A DNA stretch of 64,000 bases from Roseovarius sp. (GCF_027019125.1 NZ_JALUXE010000028.1:1-64000); one strand, 5' to 3'. Counted from the stretch's first letter, positions 45,924 to 55,351 are shown. Numbers and translations are program-made. The notes: generated by a model not told the origin, from the letters alone.

Positions 45924-47399
45924 ATGGCGATTCCAGTCGAGACCTTCTTTCTTGCCCCCGAGGCCGAGGGCACGCTGCAGGCGCAGATCCAGCAGATGAT
46001 CGCGCAGGGCATCCTGTCGGGCCGCTTTCGCAAGGGCGAGAAGCTGCCCTCCTCGCGCAAACTCGCCGCGCATCTGGGCGTCAGCCGCATCACCGTGACC
46101 CTCGCCCTGACCGAGTTGCAGGCCAATGACTATCTCGCCTCGCGCGACCGCTCTGGCTACTATGTCTCTGAAAATGCACCAGAACCTCCGGCGTTTACCG
46201 CGCCCGCGCCGCGCGGCGACACCATTGACTGGTCCCGCGCGCTTGGCCGCCGCTTCACCGGTGGCGACACGCCCGAAAAGCCGCAGGATTGGGCGCGCTA
46301 CCCCTATCCTTTCATCTACGGCCAGACCGATCCGGCGCTCTTTGATCATGCCAACTGGCGTCACTGCGCGCTTCAGGCGCTTGGGGCCAAGGATTTTCAG
46401 GCGCTCACCGCCGATTACTACGATCAGGACGATCCCAAACTGATCGAGTTCATCGCCCGCCACACTCTGCCGCGTCGCGGCATCATCGCCCAACCCGATG
46501 AAATCCTTGTCACAATGGGCGCTCAGAACGCTTTGTGGCTCACCGCTCAGGTGCTCTTGACCCAACGCCGCACCGCCGCCATTGAAAACCCCTGCTACCA
46601 CGCCTTGCGCGACATTCTCATGCAGTCGCGCTGCCATCTGATGCCGGTGGACGTGGACCGCGACGGCCTGCCGCCGGAAAACCTGCCCGATGAGGCCGAC
46701 GTGATCTTTACCACGCCCAGCCATCAGGCCCCCACCAATGCCACCATGCCCCTGGCACGGCGCAAGGCGCTGCTCGCCCGCGCCGCCGAGATGGAGGCGC
46801 TGATTGTCGAGGATGACTACGAGTTCGAAGTCTCCTTTCTCCGCGCGCCCCTCCCGGCGCTGAAATCTCTCGATACCGAGGGGCGAGTGATTTACGTAGG
46901 CTCTTTCTCCAAGTCGATCTTTCCTGGGCTGCGCCTTGGCTATCTTGTTGGTTCCAAGTCATTTATCCGCGAATGCCGCGCGCTGCGCGCCTCGGTCCTG
47001 CGCCATCCGCCGGGCCATGTTCAGCGCACGGCGGCGTATTTCCTATCCTTGGGACATTACGACAGCCTGGTGCGCCGGATGGGTCAGGTCTTTGCCCGGC
47101 GCCGCAACGTGATGGAGAGCGCACTTGCCGAACACGGCCTCGACATCGCCGGGCGCGGTGTTTTTGGCGGCTCCTCGATCTGGATGCAGGCCCCGGACCA
47201 TATCGACATGGGCCAGATCGACACCACCCTCAGGCGGTCGGGCGTGTTGATAGAACCGGGCCATCCGTTCTTTCACGGCACCGACCGACCCCGCAATTTT
47301 TACCGCCTCGCCTATTCCTCAATTCCCTCGGATCGCATCCCGCAAGGAATTGCCCATATCGCCCGGGAATTGGCCTTGATCCCCGGGCAAACCCGCTGA
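45924..47399 (+). CDS. tauR: MocR/GntR-type regulator, probable TauR
   Basis: 491 residues: an N-terminal GntR winged helix (SGRFRKGEKLPSSRKLAAHL, GVSRITVTLALTELQ) fused to an aminotransferase class I fold with the PLP Lys in YVGSFSKSIFPGLRLGYL. MocR-type regulators of this kind bind PLP-linked amines; TauR activates taurine use in Rhodobacteria. The neighbour xsc and TauR-like operators support the name, though direct evidence of taurine response is absent. Confidence 0.85.
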   Translation: MAIPVETFFLAPEAEGTLQAQIQQMIAQGILSGRFRKGEKLPSSRKLAAHLGVSRITVTLALTELQANDYLASRDRSGYYVSENAPEPPAFTAPAPRGDTIDWSRALGRRFTGGDTPEKPQDWARYPYPFIYGQTDPALFDHANWRHCALQALGAKDFQALTADYYDQDDPKLIEFIARHTLPRRGIIAQPDEILVTMGAQNALWLTAQVLLTQRRTAAIENPCYHALRDILMQSRCHLMPVDVDRDGLPPENLPDEADVIFTTPSHQAPTNATMPLARRKALLARAAEMEALIVEDDYEFEVSFLRAPLPALKSLDTEGRVIYVGSFSKSIFPGLRLGYLVGSKSFIRECRALRASVLRHPPGHVQRTAAYFLSLGHYDSLVRRMGQVFARRRNVMESALAEHGLDIAGRGVFGGSSIWMQAPDHIDMGQIDTTLRRSGVLIEPGHPFFHGTDRPRNFYRLAYSSIPSDRIPQGIAHIARELALIPGQTR

Positions 47400-47524
47400 A
47401 CGGTAATTCAGTGCATTATTATTCAAAATTAATAACTTGCCGCCTCCCCCCGGCACGCGCCCCAAAAGCGCACAGAGCGATACGTCACGCTTATTGATAC
47501 CCAAATTCTCATTTTCAAAACACA

Positions 47525-47557
47525 CTGGCCTTATCCTACAGCGCCTTCTGGCCCTAG
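47525..47557 (+). promoter_or_regulatory. TauR-type direct repeat operator before xsc
   Basis: CTGGCCTTAT (47525-47534) and CTGGCCCTAG (47548-47557) are 23 bases apart, similar in spacing to the pair before tauR. Each keeps most of CTGGACYTAA. It lies 83-115 bases upstream of xsc. Confidence 0.6.
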
Positions 47558-47639
47558 AAGTAACCCCCACAGACCGCTAGTTTCGCATAGGATATTCCCA
47601 TTAACCGCCACCGCGCGCCCGACCCAGAGGACCCAGCCG

Positions 47640-49415
47640 ATGAAGATGACCACCGAAGAGGCCTTTGTCAAAACCCTGCAACTGCATGGAATTCAACACG
47701 CTTTCGGGATTATCGGCTCTGCCATGATGCCCATCTCCGATATTTTCCCCAAGGCCGGGATCACTTTCTGGGACTGCGCGCATGAGGGGTCTGCCGGCAT
47801 GATGGCCGATGGCTACACCCGCGCCACCGGCAAGATGTCGATGATGATCGCCCAGAACGGCCCCGGCATCACCAATTTCGTGACCGCCGTCAAAACCGCC
47901 TATTGGAACCATACCCCCCTCCTGCTCGTGACCCCGCAGGCCGCCAACAAGACCATCGGTCAGGGTGGCTTTCAGGAGGTCGAACAGATGAAACTGTTCG
48001 AGGATATGGTCGCCTATCAGGAAGAGGTGCGCGATCCCTCGCGCATCGCAGAAACTCTCAACCGTGTGATTCTCAAGGCAAAACGTGCCTCTGCCCCCGC
48101 CCAGATCAACGTGCCCCGCGATTTCTGGACCCAAGTCATCGACATCGAATTGCCCGCAATCGTCGAGTTTGAGCGCCCCTCGGGTGGCGAGTCCGCGATT
48201 GCCGAGGCGGCCAAACTGCTGACCGAGGCCAAGTTTCCCGTCATCCTCAACGGGGCCGGTGTGGTGCTGGCCGATGGGATCGACGCCTCACGCCAACTGG
48301 CCGAGCGTCTCGATGCCCCGGTCTGCGTCGGCTATCAGCACAATGACGCCTTCCCCGGCTCGCACCCGCTCTTCGCGGGGCCCCTGGGCTACAACGGCTC
48401 CAAGGCGGGGATGGAACTCATCTCGCGCGCGGATGTCGTGCTCTGCCTTGGCACGCGCCTCAACCCCTTCTCGACCCTGCCGGGCTATGGCATCGACTAT
48501 TGGCCCAAAGAGGCCAAGATCATTCAGGTCGACATCAACCCCGACCGCATCGGCCTGACCAAGAGAGTGACCGTGGGCATCGTCGGCGACGCCAAAAAGG
48601 TCGCCACCTCGATCCTCGCCCACCTGGGCGAGAGCGCAGGCGACACCGACCGCGCAGACCGCAAGGCCCTGATCGCAAAAACAAAATCGACATGGGCACA
48701 GCAACTCAGCTCGATGGACCACGAAGACGACGATCCCGGCACCACCTGGAACCAGCGTGCCCGCGCCGATAAACCCGACTGGATGAGCCCCCGCATGGCA
48801 TGGCGCGCGATCCAGTCCGCCCTGCCGCGCGAGGCGATCATTTCCTCGGACATCGGCAACAATTGCGCCATCGGCAATGCCTACCCGTCGTTCGAAGAGG
48901 GCCGCAAATACCTCGCCCCCGGCCTCTTTGGCCCCTGCGGCTATGGCCTGCCCTCGATCGTCGGCGCCAAGATCGGTTGCCCGAATGTGCCGGTGGTGGG
49001 CTTTGCCGGCGACGGTGCCTTTGGCATCGCGGTCAATGAACTGACCGCCATTGGCCGCTCGGAATGGCCCGCCGTGACACAGATCGTGTTCCGCAATTAC
49101 CAGTGGGGTGCCGAAAAGCGCAACTCAACCCTTTGGTTTGACGACAATTTCGTCGGCACGGAGCTGGATCAGCAGGTCAGCTATGCCGGGATTGCGCAGG
49201 CTTGCGGCCTCAAGGGCGTGATTGCCCGCACGATGGAGGAACTGACCGAGGCGCTCAACACCGCGATCAAGGACCAGATGGAACATGGCAAAACCACCCT
49301 CATCGAGGCCATGATCAATCAGGAACTGGGCGAGCCCTTCCGCCGCGACGCGATGAAAAAGCCCGTAGCCGTCGCCGGAATTGATCCCGCCGACATGCGC
49401 GAGCAGCAGGTCTGA
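47640..49415 (+). CDS. xsc: Sulfoacetaldehyde acetyltransferase
   Basis: A thiamine-diphosphate enzyme of 591 residues that converts sulfoacetaldehyde and phosphate to acetyl phosphate and sulfite. The N-terminus MKMTTEEAFVKTLQLHGIQH, AFGIIGSAMMPISDIFPKAG and the catalytic Glu in CAHEGSAGMMADGYTRA are typical of Xsc, as are WAQ-type middle blocks and the ThDP motif GFAGDGAFGIAVNELTA with EKRN later. It is the last carbon-sulfur cleavage in taurine, isethionate or sulfoacetate breakdown. The tpa/tauXY upstream enzymes are not in the window. Confidence 0.95.
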   Translation: MKMTTEEAFVKTLQLHGIQHAFGIIGSAMMPISDIFPKAGITFWDCAHEGSAGMMADGYTRATGKMSMMIAQNGPGITNFVTAVKTAYWNHTPLLLVTPQAANKTIGQGGFQEVEQMKLFEDMVAYQEEVRDPSRIAETLNRVILKAKRASAPAQINVPRDFWTQVIDIELPAIVEFERPSGGESAIAEAAKLLTEAKFPVILNGAGVVLADGIDASRQLAERLDAPVCVGYQHNDAFPGSHPLFAGPLGYNGSKAGMELISRADVVLCLGTRLNPFSTLPGYGIDYWPKEAKIIQVDINPDRIGLTKRVTVGIVGDAKKVATSILAHLGESAGDTDRADRKALIAKTKSTWAQQLSSMDHEDDDPGTTWNQRARADKPDWMSPRMAWRAIQSALPREAIISSDIGNNCAIGNAYPSFEEGRKYLAPGLFGPCGYGLPSIVGAKIGCPNVPVVGFAGDGAFGIAVNELTAIGRSEWPAVTQIVFRNYQWGAEKRNSTLWFDDNFVGTELDQQVSYAGIAQACGLKGVIARTMEELTEALNTAIKDQMEHGKTTLIEAMINQELGEPFRRDAMKKPVAVAGIDPADMREQQV

Positions 49416-49418
49416 CCC

Positions 49419-50579
49419 ATGTCGAGCCCCGGCAACAGCGATCTCGTTCTGGTCCTGAATGCCGGGTCATCCTCGATCAAGCTGGCCGTATTTGATGGCC
49501 AGCTCACCCAAATCCTGACCGGGATCGCCGATGGTATCGGCGGCCCCGGCACGCTGAAACTGGGCGATGTAAAGGCCGCCCGGAGCCTGCCCGATCACGC
49601 GACAGCCCTGCAAGAAATCCTGCAAGAACTTGAAAATCAAGGATTTCCCATCACCCGCTTTGCCGCCGCCGCGCATCGCGTGGTGCATGGTGGCACGGCG
49701 CTGACCCAGCCCATGCGCATCACGCCTGCGGTGCTGACCGCGATCAAGGCCTGCACGCCGCTTGCCCCGCTGCACAACCCGCACAACATCGCCGCGATCG
49801 AAACACTGGCCAGGCTCGCCCCCGATCTGCCGCAGGTGGCCGCGTTCGATACAGCCTTTCACGCCAGCAACCCCGAGGTCGCCACCCGCTACGCGCTGCC
49901 TGCCGCAATCGAGGCGCGCGGCATCCGGCGCTATGGCTTTCACGGCATCTCCTATGCCACTTTGGTCGACAGCCTCCCTTCCCTGACCGCTACCGCACTA
50001 CCCCCGCGCCTTTTGGCCTTTCACCTTGGCAACGGCGCGTCGGTCTGCGCCATCCGTGACGGAAAGTCAGTCGCAACATCAATGGGTTACTCGCCCCTTG
50101 AAGGGCTGACCATGGGCACCCGCACGGGCATGATCGACGGCAACGCCGTGCTGCGCTTGGCCGAAGAGGACGGCATCGCCGCGACGCATACCCTTCTGAA
50201 CAAGGAAAGCGGGTTGCGCGGCCTCTCGGGCGGCCTGTCGGACATGCGCGCACTGCTCGCCGACCCCTCCCCGGCAAGCGCCTTCGCGGTCGAGCATTTC
50301 TGCTATTGGGCCATCCGCCACGCAGGATCGCTCATCGCCGCGATGCAGGGGCTTGATGCCGTGGCCTTTACCGGCGGCATCGGCGAAAACGCGGCCCCCG
50401 TGCGCGCCCGGATCATGGAAGGCCTCGCTTGGCTCGGGGCAGAGATCGACCTCCGCGCCAACGAAACAGGCGCAACCCGCCTGCACACCCCGACCTCGAA
50501 AATCGCTTGCTGGATTGTTCCGGCCCAAGAGGAACGCATGATCGCCGCCGACGCACGACGCCTCTTGTCCAGCGATTGA
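49419..50579 (+). CDS. ackA: Acetate kinase
   Basis: 386 residues with NAGSSSIK, HRVVHGG, RYGFHGIS, HLGNGASVCA, MGTRTGMIDG and the GGIGENA end. Converts acetyl phosphate and ADP to acetate and ATP. It begins four bases after xsc, so it is probably coupled to the acetyl phosphate that Xsc makes. No phosphotransacetylase gene (pta) is seen here, although a pta is the more usual xsc partner. Confidence 0.95.
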   Translation: MSSPGNSDLVLVLNAGSSSIKLAVFDGQLTQILTGIADGIGGPGTLKLGDVKAARSLPDHATALQEILQELENQGFPITRFAAAAHRVVHGGTALTQPMRITPAVLTAIKACTPLAPLHNPHNIAAIETLARLAPDLPQVAAFDTAFHASNPEVATRYALPAAIEARGIRRYGFHGISYATLVDSLPSLTATALPPRLLAFHLGNGASVCAIRDGKSVATSMGYSPLEGLTMGTRTGMIDGNAVLRLAEEDGIAATHTLLNKESGLRGLSGGLSDMRALLADPSPASAFAVEHFCYWAIRHAGSLIAAMQGLDAVAFTGGIGENAAPVRARIMEGLAWLGAEIDLRANETGATRLHTPTSKIACWIVPAQEERMIAADARRLLSSD

Positions 50580-50610
50580 AGCCAAGAACAGGAACAACAG
50601 ACCGGTAATT

Positions 50611-50623
50611 TCGGAATTTCCGA
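50611..50623. promoter_or_regulatory. Palindrome upstream of soeA
   Basis: TCGGAATTTCCGA, 13 bases, with a symmetric TCGGAA/TTCCGA pairing, lies in the 137-base gap between ackA and soeA, 94 bases before the soeA start. The role is unknown. Confidence 0.35.
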
Positions 50624-50716
50624 GACATGTTTTCAGGAAATGAAAAGAATCAAGAAGATGGTCGCGATCAGGTTTCTTCTGCCATAACGTGACGCCGACG
50701 GAGGAAAAGACCAGCC

Positions 50717-53536
50717 ATGACACATCAGCCCCGCATCGACACCTCGCCGCATGTCTCGGATGAGGTGCGCAAAACCACCTGTTACATGTGCGCCTGCCGC
50801 TGCGGCATCAACGTGCACCTCAAGGGGGGCAAGGTTGCCTATATCGAAGGCAATCGCGACCACCCGGTGAACAAGGGGGTGCTCTGCGCCAAGGGCTCGG
50901 CCGGCATCATGCAGGTCAACGCCCCCTCGCGCCTGCGCGCGCCACTCAAGCGGGTCGGCCCCCGTGGCTCGGGCGAGTTTCAGGAAATCTCTTGGGACGA
51001 GGCGCTGCAAATCGCCACTGACTGGCTCGAACCGATCCGCCATAACGATCCGTCCAAGCTCGCGTTCTTCACAGGGCGCGATCAATCGCAGTCTTTCACA
51101 AGCTTCTGGGCGCAGAATTTCGGCACCCCCAACTATGCCGCACATGGCGGATTCTGCTCGGTCAACATGGCGGCGGCCGGTATCTACACGATGGGCGGCG
51201 CATTCTGGGAATTTGGCCAGCCGGACTGGGAGCATACCAAGCTTTTCATCCTCTTCGGCGTTGCCGAAGACCATGACAGCAACCCGATCAAGATGGGCAT
51301 TGGCCGGATCAAGGCACGGGGCGCGCGCGTCATTGGCGTGAACCCGATCCGCTCTGGCTACAACGCCGTGGCAGATGACTGGGTGGGCATAACCCCCGGA
51401 ACGGATGGGCTTTTCATCCTGTCGCTCATCCACGAACTGATGCGGTCGGGCAAGATCGACCTCGACTACCTCGCGCGCTACACCAATGCGCCGGTGCTGG
51501 TGAACAGCGATCCCGCCTCGCCCGAGCACGGGCTTTTCCTGCGCGATGATGATGGCAAGCCTCTGGTGATCGACCGCAAGACCGGCCAGCTCACCGCCTT
51601 TGACACACCCGGCGTGCGCCCTGATCTCTCGGCCACATACGAGGCAGACGGCATCACGCATCGCCCGGTGATGCACCTGATGGCCGAACGCTATCTCGAT
51701 CCGCAATACGCTCCAGAGGCAGTCTCTGGGCGCTGCGGCGTGACCCCCGACAAGATCCGCCGAATCGCCGCCGAAATCGCGCGCGTGGCTTTTGACGAGG
51801 CAATCACGCTCGATCACGAATGGACCGACTTCCGCGGCGAGACGCATCAGACCATGACCGGCCGCCCCGTCAGCTTTCACGCCATGCGCGGAATTTCGGC
51901 GCATTCCAACGGGTTCCAGACGGCCCGCGCCCTGCATGTGATGCAAATCCTGCTCGGCACGGTCGAGGTGCCCGGCGGTTTCCGCTTCAAACCGCCCTAT
52001 CCCAAACCCGTAAGCGCCCACCCCAAACCGCATTGCGGCGTGCAGCCCGATTGCCCGCTCGACGGCCCGCATCTGGGCTTTGTGCGCGGCCCAGAGGATC
52101 TGGCGCTCAAACCCGACGGCACGCCCGCCCGCATCGACAAGGCATTTACCTGGGAAAACCCGATGTCGGCGCATGGGCTGATGCATATGGTCATCTCCAA
52201 CGCCCATGCCGGTGATCCCTACAAGATCGACACGCTCTTCATGTACATGGCCAACATGTCGTGGAATTCCTCGATGAACACGCGCGGCGTGATCGAGATG
52301 CTGACCGACAAGGACGAGAGCGGTGCCTATGTCATTCCCCGCATCATCTATTCGGATGCCTATAGCTCTGAGATGGTCGCCTATGCCGATCTGATTCTGC
52401 CCGACACAACCTATCTGGAACGCCACGATTGCATCTCGCTGCTGGATCGCCCGATCTGCGAGGCGGATGCCGCCGCCGATGCGATCCGCTGGCCGGTGAT
52501 CGAACCTGACCGGGATGTGCGCGGCTTTCAAACCGTGCTGGTGCAATTGGCCAACAAGCTGAAATTGCCCGGTTTCACCGCCGAGGATGGCACGGCGAAA
52601 TACGCCGATTACGCCGATTACATCGTCAATCACGAGCGAAAACCGGGCATCGGCCCACTCTCGGGCTTTCGCGGCGATGGCACAGAGACTGGACGCGGTG
52701 CGCCCAACCCAGACCAGCTTGACCAATACATCGAGAACGGCGGCTTTTTCGTCAACCACATCCCCGACGGCGCGCAGTATTACAAACCGTGGAACATGGC
52801 CTATCAGAATTGGGCCGTCGGTATGGGCCTCTTTGACACGCCACAGCCCTATGTGTTTGATCTCTATGTCGAAACCATGCGCAGGTTCCAACTGGCCGCC
52901 GAGGGGCATGGCACGCGCCAGCCCCCCGACCACCTGCGTGACCGGATCAAGGCCACGATGGACCCGCTGCCAATCTGGTATCCTCCCTTCGAGGAGGCGC
53001 ATGTCGATCCCGACGAATTCCCCGTCCATGCGCTGACACAGCGCCCAATGGCGATGTATCACTCCTGGGGTACGCAAAACGCATGGCTGCGCCAGATTCA
53101 CGGTCAAAATCCGCTCTACCTGCCCACCAAAATCTGGGAAAAGCACGGTTTCAGAGATGGGGATTGGGCGCGCGTCACCTCTGCCCATGGCGAGATCACC
53201 GTGCCCGTGGCGCATATGGCCGCGCTCAACGAAAACACCGTCTGGACATGGAACGCCATCGGCAAGCGCAAGGGGGCCTGGGCGCTCTCCGAGGATGCCC
53301 CCGAGGCAACGCGCGGCTTTCTGCTCAACCATCTGATCCACGAGCTTTTGCCGCCCAAGGGTGACGGCCTCAGATGGTCCAATTCCGATCCCATCACCGG
53401 ACAGGCGGCGTGGTTCGACCTGCGCGTCAAGATCGACAAAGCCACGGCACCGCAAGAAGCGCAGCCCGCCTTCGCCCCGATCAAATCGCCGGTTGGGCAG
53501 GGCCCCGAGCATCTTGAATGGAAGGTCGGAAAATGA
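50717..53536 (+). CDS. soeA: Sulfite dehydrogenase (quinone) SoeA-type molybdopterin subunit
   Basis: A DMSO-reductase superfamily protein of 939 residues. An N-terminal [4Fe-4S] site is formed by Cys 22, 25, 29 and 57; the bis-MGD-binding core follows. There is no Tat signal, so it faces the cytoplasm as in the SoeABC sulfite-oxidising complex of Allochromatium and Roseobacter relatives. It lies in the same direction as xsc-ackA, which releases sulfite. The specificity assignment rests on context and overall resemblance, since other complex iron-sulfur molybdoenzymes share the fold. Confidence 0.88.
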   Translation: MTHQPRIDTSPHVSDEVRKTTCYMCACRCGINVHLKGGKVAYIEGNRDHPVNKGVLCAKGSAGIMQVNAPSRLRAPLKRVGPRGSGEFQEISWDEALQIATDWLEPIRHNDPSKLAFFTGRDQSQSFTSFWAQNFGTPNYAAHGGFCSVNMAAAGIYTMGGAFWEFGQPDWEHTKLFILFGVAEDHDSNPIKMGIGRIKARGARVIGVNPIRSGYNAVADDWVGITPGTDGLFILSLIHELMRSGKIDLDYLARYTNAPVLVNSDPASPEHGLFLRDDDGKPLVIDRKTGQLTAFDTPGVRPDLSATYEADGITHRPVMHLMAERYLDPQYAPEAVSGRCGVTPDKIRRIAAEIARVAFDEAITLDHEWTDFRGETHQTMTGRPVSFHAMRGISAHSNGFQTARALHVMQILLGTVEVPGGFRFKPPYPKPVSAHPKPHCGVQPDCPLDGPHLGFVRGPEDLALKPDGTPARIDKAFTWENPMSAHGLMHMVISNAHAGDPYKIDTLFMYMANMSWNSSMNTRGVIEMLTDKDESGAYVIPRIIYSDAYSSEMVAYADLILPDTTYLERHDCISLLDRPICEADAAADAIRWPVIEPDRDVRGFQTVLVQLANKLKLPGFTAEDGTAKYADYADYIVNHERKPGIGPLSGFRGDGTETGRGAPNPDQLDQYIENGGFFVNHIPDGAQYYKPWNMAYQNWAVGMGLFDTPQPYVFDLYVETMRRFQLAAEGHGTRQPPDHLRDRIKATMDPLPIWYPPFEEAHVDPDEFPVHALTQRPMAMYHSWGTQNAWLRQIHGQNPLYLPTKIWEKHGFRDGDWARVTSAHGEITVPVAHMAALNENTVWTWNAIGKRKGAWALSEDAPEATRGFLLNHLIHELLPPKGDGLRWSNSDPITGQAAWFDLRVKIDKATAPQEAQPAFAPIKSPVGQGPEHLEWKVGK

Positions 53537-53682
53537 GCGGCAAAGCCCTGACATTGCTGGTCATTCTGGCCTTTGTCGCGTTCAGCGTCGGCTCGTTCAT
53601 CTGGTTCATCGCCACATGGGACAAGAGCCGCGAAGAACCGGTGAGCATCCGACCCCTTATCCTAGAGGAGCGCCGCACATGA
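53533..53682 (+). CDS. 49-residue membrane protein nested between soeA and soeB
   Basis: An ORF of 49 codons plus stop. It begins MSGKALTLLVILAFVAFSVG and has one predicted membrane segment (about residues 5-27) followed by a charged tail (KSREE near residue 32-36). Its ATG (53533-53535) overlaps the soeA TGA (53534-53536) and its TGA (53680-53682) overlaps the soeB ATG (53679-53681), so ATGA junctions link all three. I recognise no family. The coupling makes a translated subunit or assembly partner of SoeABC likely. Confidence 0.75.
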   Translation: MSGKALTLLVILAFVAFSVGSFIWFIATWDKSREEPVSIRPLILEERRT

Positions 53683-54461
53683 CAACGCTTCCCGCATCCA
53701 CCACCCGAAAACTGGGCCTGGTGATCGACCTCGACACCTGCGTCGGCTGTCACGCCTGCGTGGTATCCTGCAAGGGCTGGAACACCGAGAATTACGGCGC
53801 TCCCCTGAGTGATCAGCAACCCTATGGCGCGGCCCCTTCGGGCACATTCCTCAACCGCGTTCACAGCTATGAGGTGCAGCCGCTGGCTAGCTCGGCCATG
53901 CCGCACCCCGCCGCGCAACTGGTGCATTTCCCCAAATCCTGTCTGCATTGCGAGGACGCGCCTTGCGTCACCGTCTGTCCCACGGGGGCCAGCTACAAGC
54001 GCGTCGAGGATGGGATCGTTCTGGTCAATGAGAGCAATTGCATCGGCTGCGGTCTCTGTGCCTGGGCCTGTCCCTATGGCGCGCGCGAAATGGACGCCGC
54101 AGAAGGGGTGATGAAGAAATGCACCCTCTGCGTGGACCGCATCTATAACGAGAACCTGCCCGAGGTCGACCGCGTGCCGGCCTGCGTGCGCACCTGCCCC
54201 GCCGGTGCCCGCCATTTCGGGGATTTCGCAGATCCCGAAAGCAATGTCTCGAAACTCACCGCCGAGCGCGGTGGCCTCGATCTCATGCCGGAACAGTCCA
54301 CCAAACCTGTCAACAAATACCTGCCGCCGCGCCCCAAGGATCGGCTCGACCAACCCAAGCCGGTGGGCGAGATCGACATTCTGGCGCCGTTCCTCGCCCC
54401 CGTGATCGAGGAACCCAAGGGCTTCCTTGGCTGGCTCGACAAGACCTTGGAGAAGCTCTGA
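53679..54461 (+). CDS. soeB: SoeB-type [4Fe-4S] electron-transfer subunit
   Basis: 260 residues with four four-Cys clusters: Cys 21, 24, 27 and 31 in CVGCHACVVSC; CLHCEDAPCVTVCP; CIGCGLCAWACP; and CTLCVDR with CVRTCP. This is the ferredoxin-like subunit of a DmsB/PsrB-type complex, passing electrons from SoeA to SoeC. It overlaps the 49-residue ORF upstream and soeC downstream by one base (TGATG). Confidence 0.92.
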   Translation: MTTLPASTTRKLGLVIDLDTCVGCHACVVSCKGWNTENYGAPLSDQQPYGAAPSGTFLNRVHSYEVQPLASSAMPHPAAQLVHFPKSCLHCEDAPCVTVCPTGASYKRVEDGIVLVNESNCIGCGLCAWACPYGAREMDAAEGVMKKCTLCVDRIYNENLPEVDRVPACVRTCPAGARHFGDFADPESNVSKLTAERGGLDLMPEQSTKPVNKYLPPRPKDRLDQPKPVGEIDILAPFLAPVIEEPKGFLGWLDKTLEKL

Positions 54462-55333
54462 TGCATCCAGCCCCTTCCGTCATCGTCTTTACCACGCTTT
54501 CGGGCCTGGGCTTTGGCCTGCTGTTCTGGCTGGGTCTGGGACTGCCTGCGGTCACTGGCTGGGTTGCCTTCGCCTTCTTCGCCATCGCCTATGCACTGGC
54601 CGTGGGCGGGCTCATGGCTTCAACCTTTCACCTCGGGCATCCCGAACGCGCATGGAAAGCGTTTAGCCAGTGGCGGTCAAGCTGGCTGAGCCGCGAAGGC
54701 GTCTGCGCGGTCGCGGCGCTTGTCGTCATGGGGATTTACGGCGCAGGTCTTGTATTCCTTGACGAACGTATGGCGCTTTTGGGCTGGTGTGGCGCAGCGC
54801 TCGCTCTTGGCACCGTGTTCACCACGTCGATGATCTATGCCCAACTGAAAACCGTGCCACGCTGGAGAACCCCCCTGACACCCGCGCTCTTGATTGCGAT
54901 TTCACTGGCCGGCGGCGCGCTTTTGGCGGGGCAGGTCAGCGCGGCGCTGATCCTGATCCCGATCGCAGGGGTCCTGCAAATCCTGTGGTGGGTGCGCGGC
55001 GACGGGGCCTTTGCCGCCTCGGGCACGGATATGGCAACAGCAACGGGCCTTGGGCATATCGGCACGGTGCGCGCCTTTGAGCCACCCCATACCGGGCCCA
55101 ACTACCTCTTGCGGGAATTGGTCTTTCAGGTTGGGCGCAAACACGCGCTGAAACTGCGCGGCATTGCCTTTGGTCTGGGCTATGCCGTGCCTGTCCTGCT
55201 CTTGCTTGTGCCCTTTAGCCATGCTCTGGCCTTGGTCGCTGTCCTCGCCCATGTCGCCGGGGTCGCGGCGTCACGCTGGCTGTTCTTTGCCGAGGCAGAG
55301 CATGTCGTGGGTCTCTACTACGGCAAGCGCTGA
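54461..55333 (+). CDS. soeC: SoeC-type membrane anchor (DmsC/NrfD-like)
   Basis: 290 residues with eight predicted membrane helices; helices include VFTTLSGLGFGLLFWLGLGL and AFFAIAYALAVGGLMASTFH. The STFHLGHPERAWKAF loop is typical of DmsC-like quinone-reactive anchors. It passes sulfite-derived electrons to the quinone pool. It is the last gene of the soe set, 18 bases before the end of a convergent gene. Confidence 0.88.
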   Translation: MHPAPSVIVFTTLSGLGFGLLFWLGLGLPAVTGWVAFAFFAIAYALAVGGLMASTFHLGHPERAWKAFSQWRSSWLSREGVCAVAALVVMGIYGAGLVFLDERMALLGWCGAALALGTVFTTSMIYAQLKTVPRWRTPLTPALLIAISLAGGALLAGQVSAALILIPIAGVLQILWWVRGDGAFAASGTDMATATGLGHIGTVRAFEPPHTGPNYLLRELVFQVGRKHALKLRGIAFGLGYAVPVLLLLVPFSHALALVAVLAHVAGVAASRWLFFAEAEHVVGLYYGKR

Positions 55334-55351
55334 GGTCGAATGGGCGCGGTT

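Noticed and set aside
50633-53554. Long open frame antisense to soeA (about 973 codons)
   Set aside because: Shadow of the molybdopterin subunit in high-GC sequence; no domain or ribosome site.
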